A stretch of DNA of 64,000 bases, from positions 1,715,501 through 1,779,500 of the forward strand of contig NZ_CP060825.1 in NCBI RefSeq assembly GCF_014489615.1. Reading direction: 5' to 3'. This DNA comes from Streptomyces genisteinicus (GTDB lineage: Bacteria; Actinomycetota; Actinomycetes; Streptomycetales; Streptomycetaceae). The translations under genes and the position numbers were made by a program. Below, piece by piece: positions 17,761 to 26,538 of this stretch (positions are counted from its first letter, which is position 1; every line of letters starts with the position of its first letter). The notes beneath the pieces were generated by a model that saw only the letters and a program-made list of their open reading frames with translations, was not told the origin of the DNA and ran no database searches.

Positions 17761-18740
17761 GCCTTGACCAGCCCCTTCGTCGCGTTTCCGCCGAGTGCCA
17801 AGTACACGTCCTCCAGGCTGGGGGTGGCCAGGGTGAAGTCGTCGAGGGCCGCGAAGGCCGCTCCCCCGGTCACCGCGGCGACGGCCGCCCGCGCCTCCTC
17901 GGGCGCCAGCCGCAGCGTCCAGCGCCTGCCGGACTCCTGCGCGGCGTCGCGGAGCGCGGCGACCTCGGGCACGTCGAGCGGGGCGCGCTCGCGCCACACC
18001 AGCTCGACGCGGACCTCTCCGGCGACCCGCTCCTTCAGCCCGGAGGGGCTGTCGCAGGCGATGACGCGGCCCCGGTCGAGGACGGCCACCCGGTCGAGGA
18101 CGGACTCGGCCTCGATGACGTTGTGGGTGACGAGCAGGACCGTCGCGCCGTGCTCCTCGCGGCGGCGGTCGACCGCCGCCCACACGGCGCGGCGGGCGAC
18201 GGGGTCCATGCCGGTGGTCGGCTCGTCCAGGACGAGCACCGGGCGGTGTCCGACGAGCGCGGCGGCGAAGCAGGCGAGGCGCCGCTGGCCGCCGGAGAGG
18301 CGGCGGATGGGGCGCGAGGCGAGGTCGGCGAGCCCGAGCTCGTCGAGGACGGCGTCCCGCTCCTCGCGGGCCCGGCCCGTGCTCAGGCCGCGCAGCCGGC
18401 CGGTCGTCTCGGCGGCCAGGGACACGGTCATCTCGTCGAGGGCGGTGGACTCCTGCCCGAGGTAGCCGATCAGCCGCGCGGCGCGCTCGGGGTGGCGCAC
18501 GAGATCGTGCCCGAGGAGTTCGACGGTGCCGGAGTCGGGGCGCATCAGCCCGGTGAGCTGACGCACCAGGGTGGACTTGCCCGCGCCGTTGGGGCCGAGC
18601 AGCCCGAAGATCTCGCCGTGCCCGACCTCGAGGCTGATCCCGTCGGTGGCCCGCACCTCGGGTGTCCCCGGCGTACCCCTTCGTCCCCGTGCGGCCGGGT
18701 ACGTCTTCACCAGATCCCGCACCACGCACACCGTACTCAC
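17757..18740 (-). CDS. ABC transporter ATP-binding protein (ABC-2 exporter)
   Basis: A 327-aa ATPase. Walker A is LLGPNGAGKST, the signature is LSGGQRRLAC, Walker B is VLVLDEPTTGMDP and the switch histidine is in LLVTHNVIEAE. After the ATPase domain a C-terminal extension of about 95 residues (EVRVELVWRERAPLDV...) matches the DUF4162-like tail of drug and lipid exporters. GTG at 18740 gives MSTVCVVRDLVKTYPA. The frame stays open further upstream but that part is not protein-like. Confidence 0.92.
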   Translation of the reverse strand: MSTVCVVRDLVKTYPAARGRRGTPGTPEVRATDGISLEVGHGEIFGLLGPNGAGKSTLVRQLTGLMRPDSGTVELLGHDLVRHPERAARLIGYLGQESTALDEMTVSLAAETTGRLRGLSTGRAREERDAVLDELGLADLASRPIRRLSGGQRRLACFAAALVGHRPVLVLDEPTTGMDPVARRAVWAAVDRRREEHGATVLLVTHNVIEAESVLDRVAVLDRGRVIACDSPSGLKERVAGEVRVELVWRERAPLDVPEVAALRDAAQESGRRWTLRLAPEEARAAVAAVTGGAAFAALDDFTLATPSLEDVYLALGGNATKGLVKA

Positions 18741-18751
18741 GAGGTACGAGA

Positions 18752-20059
18752 CTACGGGGTCCGCCCGCTCCGGATGCCCTCGGGCCCCGGCTGGTCCGCC
18801 GCGGCGGGGTGCTCGGCGGCCGTGCGGACGTCGATCTCGCGCCAGAATCCCGCGCGGATCGCGTACCGGTCGTGCTCGTCGATCTGGTCGTCCTTGTGGG
18901 CGAGGAGGCCGAACCGGGCGGCGTAGCGCAGCAGTTCCCCGTCGATGCGGTGCGGGATGCGCGGGTACATGGTGGACAGCTTCTGCACGTGGCCGCTCTC
19001 CGGCAGCCGCGCCATCCACCGCCGGGCGAACACCTGTCCCACCTCGAAGGGGTCGCCGCCGACGGTGGTGATGTCCTCCTCCCGGTCCGCCCAGCGCTGC
19101 TCGGCGCTGGTGAGCTGGGCGAGGGTGGGCAGCGACGCGCTCTCCGGCGGTTCCCCGAGGGCCCCGCCGGACCGCTCGATCCAGCCCCGGTCGGAGGACC
19201 AGCGGAGCGTGGCGCCCGCCGGGGGGTGGGGCGGCGCGGGGTGCTGGCCGTGGGAGCGGAGCGAGGCGAGGTCCTTGGGCGTGGGCACCCCCTTGGCGGC
19301 GGGTGCCGGGGCGGCCCGGTCGTCGTCGGCGGCGGGTGCCGGCGGGGCGGCGCCGTTGGCCTGAGCCGCCTGGGCGCGCTGCCCGGCGGCGGAGGCGTGC
19401 GCGGACTCGGGGAGCGGGGCGGAGAGGATCGCGGCGATGTCGGGGCGGGTGGCGGGCTGCGGGGCGCAGCCGCCGGCGAAGTCCCTGGCGCGGACGGCGC
19501 GGGTGATCCAGGCGCGGTCGAGGACACGGCGTTCGTCGGCCTCGGCCACCAGGTCCTCGGACTGGTTGTAGTCGCCGTCGGCGGCCTGGACGGCCCAGAG
19601 GTGGACGGCGACGCCGTGCTCCTTGGCGGACATCAGCCCGGGGAGCAGGTCGCCGTCACCGGTGACGAGGACGACGTCGGAACAGGCGCGATTTCTGGCC
19701 AGTTCGGTGAGTTCGGCGTGCATGGCCGCGTCGACGCCCTTCTGGGCCCAGCGGCCGTCGCTGCGGGTCAGGGCGCCGAGCCGGACGGTGACCCGGGGCA
19801 TCACCCGCAGCCTGCGGTGTTCGGGCTGGGGCACCCGGTCGGGCGCCCCGTCGAACCAGTAGATGCGCAGCAGGGGCCGGCCGGTGTCGGCCTCGGCGAG
19901 TTCACGCAGGCCCTGGATGAGGGAGGCGTGGTCGACGGTGATCCGTGAGCGCGAGGGTTCTCCCGCGAGAAGGCTCGCGGCGGCACCCAGCAGGTAACCG
20001 GCGTCCACCAGGACGACGCAGCGGTCCACGCGTTCCACCCTCTTTCGGGACTTCGTCAA
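18752..20059 (-). CDS. NYN (PIN-like) domain protein
   Basis: A 435-aa protein. Residues about 10-170 form a NYN ribonuclease-like domain with conserved aspartates in CVVLVDAGYLLGAA, GVDAAMHAELTELA and VVLVTGDGDLLPG, and the signature KEHGVAVHLWAVQ. A Pro/Ala-rich linker (about 225-290) leads to a C-terminal OST-HTH-like region. Such proteins are thought to act on RNA; the target is unknown. The start is taken as TTG at 20059 because GGAGGTG lies 4-5 nt upstream; the GTG at 20038 has an SD-like sequence too close to it. Confidence 0.82.
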   Translation of the reverse strand: MTKSRKRVERVDRCVVLVDAGYLLGAAASLLAGEPSRSRITVDHASLIQGLRELAEADTGRPLLRIYWFDGAPDRVPQPEHRRLRVMPRVTVRLGALTRSDGRWAQKGVDAAMHAELTELARNRACSDVVLVTGDGDLLPGLMSAKEHGVAVHLWAVQAADGDYNQSEDLVAEADERRVLDRAWITRAVRARDFAGGCAPQPATRPDIAAILSAPLPESAHASAAGQRAQAAQANGAAPPAPAADDDRAAPAPAAKGVPTPKDLASLRSHGQHPAPPHPPAGATLRWSSDRGWIERSGGALGEPPESASLPTLAQLTSAEQRWADREEDITTVGGDPFEVGQVFARRWMARLPESGHVQKLSTMYPRIPHRIDGELLRYAARFGLLAHKDDQIDEHDRYAIRAGFWREIDVRTAAEHPAAADQPGPEGIRSGRTP

Positions 20060-20340
20060 GAACACCTCCGGGGGCCTCGGCGGTGGTCCGGGAACCTCCC
20101 ATGCTCCGGGGGAACGCGGGTCGGCAGAGGTCCGGATCGGGGATTGTTCCGGGTTTCCCTCGAGTCTGCCCGACCACGGGTGGGTTAACGGCCGGAACTC
20201 GATCATCGGCGTGGCGGATCCGGCGCGATGACCTTCGTGTTCGCCGACTACCGTCCGCAATGATCCAAAATGCGCAGGAAATACGCATATGTGAGTCTGG
20301 TCCCGGCCCTGGCCCCTAGACCCTCACAGGAGGCAGCACC

Positions 20341-20511
20341 ATGGCCAAGAACAAGAACCGCGAACGCAGTCAGAAGGCGTCCCCGGCCGAGCGCGGACGC
20401 CAGGAGGCCCAGAAGTCGTCGATGGAGGCGCAGGCCGAGCAGCGCATGTCGCAGGTCACGCCCTCGGACATCGCGCACAAGGGCCGGCAGAAGCGCTTCG
20501 GCCACAACTGA
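20341..20511 (+). CDS. 56-aa basic hydrophilic protein
   Basis: It starts MAKNKNRERSQKASPAER and ends QKRFGHN. It is rich in Lys, Arg, Gln, Ser and Glu, with no hydrophobic core, and is probably helical or disordered. GGAGG lies 8 nt before the ATG, a strong ribosome binding site. I recall it as conserved next to dnaE in Streptomyces, without a known function. It is followed by a perfect 20-bp terminator. Its charge would suit nucleic-acid or ribosome binding, but that is inference. Confidence 0.8.
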   Translation: MAKNKNRERSQKASPAERGRQEAQKSSMEAQAEQRMSQVTPSDIAHKGRQKRFGHN

Positions 20512-20533
20512 GGCCCGACGACAGACCTGATCA

Positions 20534-20575
20534 GCAGAAGGGGCGCGCCCGTCACGACGGGCGCGCCCCTTCTGC
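20534..20575. terminator. Bidirectional terminator between the 56-aa gene and dnaE
   Basis: A perfect 20-bp inverted repeat (20534-20553 against 20556-20575) with only 2 nt between arms. It serves both convergent genes. Confidence 0.9.
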
Positions 20576-20642
20576 CGTGCGGCGGGCTTCGGCCGCTCCC
20601 TGCCCCGCCCGGCCGGGCGGGGCAGGGGTCGGGGCAGGGAGG

Positions 20643-23600
20643 TCAGCCGGCGAGGCAGGACGGTCCGAGCAGCACCTTGAGGTCGCCGAAGAGGGCCGGG
20701 TCCGGCTGGACGCGGTGCCGGTCGAGCCGGAGCACGGTCGTCTTGCGGGGACCCTGGAGCTTGATCCGCACCTCGGTGTTGCCCTTGTGATGGCTGAGGA
20801 TCTCGCCGAGGCGGCTGACCATGGGCGGAGTGACCTTGACCGTCGGGATGGTGACCACGACCGGGGCGTTGGTCCCCGCCGACGACAGGTCCGGGACCAT
20901 CAGCTCCATGGCGACCAGCCGCGGCACGTCCTCCCGCTTGTCGAGGCGGCCCTTGACGAAGACCACGGTGTCCTCGACGAGCTGGGTGGAGACGAGCTGG
21001 TACGTCGCCGGGAAGAACATGCACTCGATGGAACCCGCGAGGTCCTCGACCGTGGCGATTGCCCAGGCGTTGCCCTGCTTGGTCATCTTGCGCTGGAGCC
21101 CGGAGATGATGCCGCCGATGGTCACGACCGCACCGTCGGCGTGCTCACCGCCGGTGAGCTGGGAGATCGCGGCGTCCGTCTTGTCGGACAGGACGTGCTC
21201 GATGCCGAAGAGCGGGTGGTCGGAGACGTAGAGGCCGAGCATCTCCCGCTCCTGCGCGAGGAGGTAGGACTTCTCCCACTCGACGTCGGAGAACTCCACG
21301 TCGAGGCCGAAGCCCGGCTCGCTGGTCTCCTCCTCGCCCATCCCGCCGAAGAGGTCGAACTGCCCTTCCGCCTCCTTGCGCTTGACCGCCACCACGTTGT
21401 CGATCATCGGCTCGTGGTGGGCGACCAGCCCCTTGCGGGTGTGGCCCATCTCGTCGAAGGCGCCGGCCTTGATCAGAGACTCGACGGTGCGCTTGTTGCA
21501 GACGACGGCCTCGACCTTGTCGAGGAAGTCGGGGAAGGAGCTGTACTTCCCCTTCGCCTTGCGCGTGCGGATGATCGACTCGACGACGTTGGTGCCGACG
21601 TTGCGGACGGCGGTGAGGCCGAAGAGGATCACGTCGTCGCCCTGGGCGGCGAAGTTCGACATGGACTCGTTGACGTTGGGCGGCAGGACCTTGATGCCCA
21701 TGCGGCGGCACTCGTTCAGGTAGACGGCCGACTTGTCCTTGTCGTCCTTGACCGAGGTGAGCAGCGCGGCCATGTACTCGGCCGGGTGGTTGGCCTTGAG
21801 ATAGGCCGTCCAGTACGTGACCAGGCCGTACGCGGACGAGTGCGCCTTGTTGAAGGCGTAGCCGGCGAAGGGGACCAGTACGTCCCACAGGGCCTGGATG
21901 GCCTCGTCGCTGTAGCCGCGGCCGCGGGCTCCCTCCTGGAAGATGGTGAAGTTCTTCGCCAGCTCCTCGGGCTTCTTCTTGCCCATCACGCGGCGCAGGA
22001 TGTCGGCCTCGCCGAGCGAGTACCCGGCGATGATCTGGGCGGCCTTCTGCACCTGCTCCTGGTAGACGATCAGGCCGTAGGTGATGTCGAGGACCTCCCG
22101 GAGCGGCTCCTCCAGCTCCGGGTGGATGGGCGTGATCTCCTGCTGCTTGTTCTTGCGCAGCGCGTAGTTCGTGTGGGAGTTCATTCCCATCGGGCCGGGC
22201 CGGTACAGGGCCGACACGGCGGAGATGTCCTCGAAGTTGTCGGGCTTCATCAGCCGCAGGAGGGACCGCATGGGCCCGCCGTCGAACTGGAAGACGCCGA
22301 GGGTGTCGCCGCGCTGGAGGAGTTCGAAGGTCTTGGGGTCGTCCAGCGGCAGGGCGAGCATCTCCAGGTCGACGCCCTTGTTGGACTTCACCATCTTGAT
22401 GGCGTCGTCCATGATCGTCAGGTTGCGCAGGCCGAGGAAGTCCATCTTGATCAGGCCGAGGGACTCGCACTGCGGGTAGTCCCACTGCGTGATGGTGACG
22501 CCGTCGGTGTGCCGCACCCAGATCGGGGCGTGGTCGACGATGGGTTCGCTGGACATGATCACGCCGGCCGCGTGCACGCCCATCTGCCGGACCAGGCCCT
22601 CGACGCCCTTGGCGGTGTCGATCACCTTCTTGACGTCCGGCTCGTTCTCGTACATCGCCCGGATCTCGCCCGCCTCGCTGTACCGCGGGTGGGACGGGTC
22701 GGTGATGCCGTTGAGGTCGATGCCCTTGCCGAGGACGTCGGCGGGCATCGCCTTGGTGAGGCGGTCGCCCATGGCGTACGGGTAGCCGAGAACGCGCGCC
22801 GAGTCCTTGATGGCGTTCTTCGCCTTGATCTTGCCGTACGTGCCGATCATGGCGACCTTGTCGGCGCCGTACTTCTCCGTGACGTACCGGATCACCTCGA
22901 CGCGCCTGCGCTCGTCGAAGTCGATGTCGACATCGGGCATGGACACGCGCTCGGGGTTGAGGAACCGCTCGAAGATCAGGCCGTGCTCGATCGGGTCGAG
23001 GTCGGTGATGCCCATGGCGTAGGCGACGATCGAGCCGGCGGCCGAGCCTCGTCCGGGGCCGACGGCGATGCCGTTGTTCTTCGCCCACATGATGAAGTCG
23101 GCGACGACGAGGAAGTAGCCCGGGAACCCCATCTGGATGATGACGTCCATCTCGTACTCGGCCTGCTTCTGCCGGTCGTCGGGCACGCCCCCCGGGTAGC
23201 GGCGGGCCATGCCGCGCCGCACCTCCTCCTTGAACCAGGTGGTGTTGGTGTGGCCCTCCTCCGGGATGTCGAACCGCGGCATGAGGTCGCGCTGCACGAA
23301 CATGCCCTCGGTGTCGATCTGCTCGGCCACCAGCAGGGTGTTGGCGCAGCCCTCCTGCCAGGCGTCCGAGGAGTCGATGGCGTACATCTCGTCGGTCGAC
23401 TTGAGGTAGTAGCCGGTACCGTCGAAGCGGAAGCGGTCCGGGTCGGAGAGGTTCTTGCCGGTCTGGATGCACAGCAGCGCGTCGTGGGCGGTGGCCTCGT
23501 GCGCGTAGGTGTAGTGCGAGTCGTTGGTGACCAGCGGGGGGATGCCGAGCTTCTTCCCGATCTCCAGGAGCCCGTCGCGGACCCGGCGCTCGATCTCGAT

Positions 23601-24185
23601 GCCGTGGTCCATCAGCTCCAGGAAGTACCGGTCCTTGCCGAAGATGTCCTGGTACTCGGAGGCCGACTTCAGGGCCTCGTCGAACTGCCCGAGGCGCAGC
23701 CTCGTCTGGAGTTCGCCGGAGGGACAGCCGGTGGAGGCGATCAGGCCCTCGGACCACTGGGCGATGGTCTCCTTGTCCATCCGCGGCCACTTCTGGAGCC
23801 AGCCCTCGGCGTAGGCGTCGGAGGAGAGCTTGAAGAGGTTGTGCAGTCCGGTGGAGTTCGCCGCCCAGATGGTCTTGTGGGTGTAGCCGCCGGAGCCGGA
23901 GACGTCGTCGCGCTTCTGGTGCGGCTGGCCCCACTGGATCTTGCGCTTGTTGCGCCGGGACTCGGGGGCGACGTACGCCTCGATGCCGATGATCGGGGTG
24001 ACCCCTGCCTTCTTCGCGGAGTGGAAGAAGTCGTAGGCGCCGTGCAGGTTGCCGTGGTCGGACATGGCGATGTGCGTCATGCCCATCTCGTTGCACGCCT
24101 TGAACATGTCCCCCAGCCGCGCGGCACCGTCCAGCAGCGAGTACTGGGTGTGGACGTGCAGGTGCGTGAAGGGCGGCTTGGTCAC
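20643..24185 (-). CDS. dnaE: DNA polymerase III alpha subunit, replicative
   Basis: A 1180-aa C-family polymerase. The N-terminal PHP domain is intact, with metal-ligand motifs HLHVHTQYSLLDG and MSDHGNLHG; in actinobacteria this domain provides the proofreading 3'-5' exonuclease (established for mycobacterial DnaE1). The catalytic aspartates are in MPDVDIDFDERRR, and GRGSAAGSIVAY marks the palm. A helix-hairpin-helix region and a C-terminal OB fold (GGIISGLQRKMTKQG) follow. GTG at 24185 has GGAGG upstream. Length and order match the essential DnaE1, not the shorter mutagenic DnaE2. Confidence 0.97.
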   Translation of the reverse strand: MTKPPFTHLHVHTQYSLLDGAARLGDMFKACNEMGMTHIAMSDHGNLHGAYDFFHSAKKAGVTPIIGIEAYVAPESRRNKRKIQWGQPHQKRDDVSGSGGYTHKTIWAANSTGLHNLFKLSSDAYAEGWLQKWPRMDKETIAQWSEGLIASTGCPSGELQTRLRLGQFDEALKSASEYQDIFGKDRYFLELMDHGIEIERRVRDGLLEIGKKLGIPPLVTNDSHYTYAHEATAHDALLCIQTGKNLSDPDRFRFDGTGYYLKSTDEMYAIDSSDAWQEGCANTLLVAEQIDTEGMFVQRDLMPRFDIPEEGHTNTTWFKEEVRRGMARRYPGGVPDDRQKQAEYEMDVIIQMGFPGYFLVVADFIMWAKNNGIAVGPGRGSAAGSIVAYAMGITDLDPIEHGLIFERFLNPERVSMPDVDIDFDERRRVEVIRYVTEKYGADKVAMIGTYGKIKAKNAIKDSARVLGYPYAMGDRLTKAMPADVLGKGIDLNGITDPSHPRYSEAGEIRAMYENEPDVKKVIDTAKGVEGLVRQMGVHAAGVIMSSEPIVDHAPIWVRHTDGVTITQWDYPQCESLGLIKMDFLGLRNLTIMDDAIKMVKSNKGVDLEMLALPLDDPKTFELLQRGDTLGVFQFDGGPMRSLLRLMKPDNFEDISAVSALYRPGPMGMNSHTNYALRKNKQQEITPIHPELEEPLREVLDITYGLIVYQEQVQKAAQIIAGYSLGEADILRRVMGKKKPEELAKNFTIFQEGARGRGYSDEAIQALWDVLVPFAGYAFNKAHSSAYGLVTYWTAYLKANHPAEYMAALLTSVKDDKDKSAVYLNECRRMGIKVLPPNVNESMSNFAAQGDDVILFGLTAVRNVGTNVVESIIRTRKAKGKYSSFPDFLDKVEAVVCNKRTVESLIKAGAFDEMGHTRKGLVAHHEPMIDNVVAVKRKEAEGQFDLFGGMGEEETSEPGFGLDVEFSDVEWEKSYLLAQEREMLGLYVSDHPLFGIEHVLSDKTDAAISQLTGGEHADGAVVTIGGIISGLQRKMTKQGNAWAIATVEDLAGSIECMFFPATYQLVSTQLVEDTVVFVKGRLDKREDVPRLVAMELMVPDLSSAGTNAPVVVTIPTVKVTPPMVSRLGEILSHHKGNTEVRIKLQGPRKTTVLRLDRHRVQPDPALFGDLKVLLGPSCLAG

Positions 24186-24389
24186 GGCGGTGCGCCTCCG
24201 GAAGAACGGCGGTCGACGGCCCGAAGGCGGTCTGGGGGGTCAGCCAGGAAGTCTACGACGCCCGGCGGACACTCCGGGGGGCGACGCCGACTCCCGTCGG
24301 CGCGTCCCCGGGCGGGCACTCCCGCACCCCGCCGCGCGTTGGTACGGGACGGAAACGCACGTACGCCATGTACCAGGAGGCACCCCGCG

Positions 24390-25748
24390 ATGCCGGTCCC
24401 GCAGCCCACCGCCGAGCAGCGCGGCGAGGAGATCCTCGCCGTGTTCGACACCGCCTTCGGCGAGCTCCTGGCCGCCGATCCGGCCGCCTTCCGGGTCAAG
24501 TTCCGCAAGATGGCCGCCTCCGCGTTCGCGTTCTACCGCGGGACGGCCTGCCTCTTCTACAGCGACCTGGAGGCCGAGCGGCACGGCGGGCCGTTCCTGG
24601 ACGAGCGCACCGGCCGGGTGTGGATCCACGGCGATCTCCACGCCGAGAACTTCGGCACCTACATGGACGCCAACGGGCGTCTGATCTTCAACGTCAACGA
24701 CTTCGACGAGGCGTACGTCGGCCCGTTCACCTGGGACCTGAAGCGGCTGGCCGCCTCGCTCGCCCTGATCGGCTACACCAAGGCCCTCTCCGACGAGCAG
24801 ATCACGGAGCTGGTGCGGACCTTCGCCGCGGCCTACCGCGAGCGCATCCACGCCCTGGCGACGGGCGCGAAGACGGACGACCTGCCGCCGTTCACCCTGG
24901 ACACGGCCGAGGGCCCGCTGCTCGGGGCGCTGCGCGCGGCACGGTCGCTGACCCGTTTCTCGCTGCTGGACTCGATGACCGAGATCCGCGACTACGAGCG
25001 CCGCTTCGCGGCCGGCGGCGGGGCGGTCGAGCTCGACGCCGCCATGCGGTACAAGGTGCTCGCGGCGTTCGACGGCTATCTGGAGACGCTGCCGGAGTCG
25101 AGCCTCACCCGCCCCGACTCGTACCGGGTGAAGGACGTGGTGGGCCGCCGGGGCATCGGCATCGGGTCGGCCGGCCTGCCGTCGTACAACATCCTCCTGG
25201 AGGGCAACAGCGACGCCCTGGAGAACGACGTCGTGATCTACATGAAGCAGGCGCAGACCCCGGCGGTGTCCCGGCACATCACCGACGAGGCGATCCGCGG
25301 CTACTTCCGGCACGAGGGCCACCGCACGGTGATCTCCCAGCGCGCGCTCCAGGACCACGCCGACCCGTGGCTCGGCTGGACCGAGCTGGACGGCGCCGGC
25401 CAGCTCGTCGCCGAGGTCTCCCCGTACGCGGTGGACCTGGACTGGTCGGACCTCGACGACCCGGCCGAGATCGCGGCGGTCGTCGCGGACCTCGGGCGGG
25501 CGACGGCCACCATGCACGCGGCCGCGGACGACGAGAGCGGCCACTCCCTGGTGCCGTTCTCCACCGAGCGGGCCATCGACGCCGCGATCGCGGCCGACGA
25601 GGACGGATTCGGCGAGCTGCTGACCGGCTTCGCCCACGAGTACGGCGCCCGGGCCCGCCGTGACCACCAGATCTTCGTGGACCTCTTCCGCAACGGGCGG
25701 ATCCCGGGCCTCCGGGCGCCCGGCGGGCCGGGGGCGGCGGCCGTTTAA
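24390..25748 (+). CDS. DUF2252 family protein
   Basis: A 452-aa protein with a kinase-like fold pattern: KMAASAFAFYRGTACLFY, IHGDLHAENFGTYMDANG (an HGDLHxxN loop like that of aminoglycoside phosphotransferases), and NDFDEAYVGPFTWDLKRLAAS (a DFD metal site). It probably binds nucleotide, but the substrate is unknown. ATG at 24390 has AGGAGG 8-12 nt upstream. It is transcribed divergently from dnaE across a gap of about 200 bp, and ends with TAA, an unusual stop in this GC-rich genome. Confidence 0.88.
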   Translation: MPVPQPTAEQRGEEILAVFDTAFGELLAADPAAFRVKFRKMAASAFAFYRGTACLFYSDLEAERHGGPFLDERTGRVWIHGDLHAENFGTYMDANGRLIFNVNDFDEAYVGPFTWDLKRLAASLALIGYTKALSDEQITELVRTFAAAYRERIHALATGAKTDDLPPFTLDTAEGPLLGALRAARSLTRFSLLDSMTEIRDYERRFAAGGGAVELDAAMRYKVLAAFDGYLETLPESSLTRPDSYRVKDVVGRRGIGIGSAGLPSYNILLEGNSDALENDVVIYMKQAQTPAVSRHITDEAIRGYFRHEGHRTVISQRALQDHADPWLGWTELDGAGQLVAEVSPYAVDLDWSDLDDPAEIAAVVADLGRATATMHAAADDESGHSLVPFSTERAIDAAIAADEDGFGELLTGFAHEYGARARRDHQIFVDLFRNGRIPGLRAPGGPGAAAV

Positions 25749-25767
25749 GGAGTCCTTACAGCCCGGC

Positions 25768-26469
25768 ATGACACACTCACCGGCGATGGACATATCAGGG
25801 ACGCAGCTCAGGACGCTGCGGGCAGCGGTCTTCACGGCACTCGTCGTGACGCTGTCCGCCGCGTCCCACGTGCTGCTCTCGGGTGCCCCGCTGCCGCTGT
25901 CCACCGTCGCGCTGCTCGCCGCCGCCGTCTTCGGCGCCGCGTACGCCCTGTCGGGCGCGGAGCGCGGCTTCTGGCGGATCGCGGCCCTGCTGGTGCCGCT
26001 GGAGCTGGCGGCGGACACGGTCTTCACCTTCGGGCAGCACACCTGCTACGGCGCCACCGGCGGCCCGGTCGCCGGATCGCTGCGCACCTTCGGCCTCGAC
26101 GTGCTCTGCGGCGGCGGTCTGGGCACGGGGCTGCCGGGGGTCGCCGAGCCGTCGGCCGCCGCCGGGCTGCTGGCCTCCCCCGACCCGTCGGTGCCGTGGC
26201 TGCTGCTGGGCGCGCACGTCGCCGTCGGCCTCCTCGCCGCCGCGTGGCTGCGCCGGGGCGAGGCGGCGCTGGCGGCGATGCTGCGGGCCGCGGGCGCCCT
26301 CGCCTTCCGGCCGCTGCTGCTGGCGGTGTCCGCCGTGTGCGGCACAGCTCCCGCCCGGCGGCCCGCGGGCCGCGCCCGGTACCGCGACCCCCGCCCGGCC
26401 CGCGTCCGGCCGCTGGTGCACTCCGTGGGACGGAGAGGACCTCCGCGTCCGGTGGCGCTCTGCGCGTAG
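25768..26469 (+). CDS. Four-to-five-pass membrane protein next to a DsbA-like gene
   Basis: A 233-aa protein with hydrophobic segments near residues 18-40, 43-60, 68-85 and 145-165. A periplasm-side region contains FGQHTCYG and FGLDVLCGG, that is two cysteines, and the C-terminal tail is Arg/Pro-rich (HSVGRRGPPRPVALCA). The next gene, 69 nt on, encodes a membrane-anchored thioredoxin-fold protein, so a role in extracellular thiol or metal chemistry is possible. Start ATG 25768, or ATG 25786 as alternative. I do not recognise a named family. Confidence 0.72.
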   Translation: MTHSPAMDISGTQLRTLRAAVFTALVVTLSAASHVLLSGAPLPLSTVALLAAAVFGAAYALSGAERGFWRIAALLVPLELAADTVFTFGQHTCYGATGGPVAGSLRTFGLDVLCGGGLGTGLPGVAEPSAAAGLLASPDPSVPWLLLGAHVAVGLLAAAWLRRGEAALAAMLRAAGALAFRPLLLAVSAVCGTAPARRPAGRARYRDPRPARVRPLVHSVGRRGPPRPVALCA

Positions 26470-26538
26470 AGCGCACGCCCCCCTTCCGGAGCCAGTCCTT
26501 CCGCAGTCTTCCCACGTCCCCGTACGGAGTGATCGATC

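Noticed and set aside
4204..20059. Possible tRNA or small RNA genes in the intergenic gaps
   Set aside because: Reading the gaps I found no tRNA-like TTC-anticodon-acceptor pattern; hairpins found there are explained as terminators or repeats.
20577..25748. Very long plus-strand frame joining antisense dnaE to the DUF2252 gene
   Set aside because: Only the part from 24390 has an RBS and a recognisable family; the upstream 1270 codons mirror dnaE and have no protein features.
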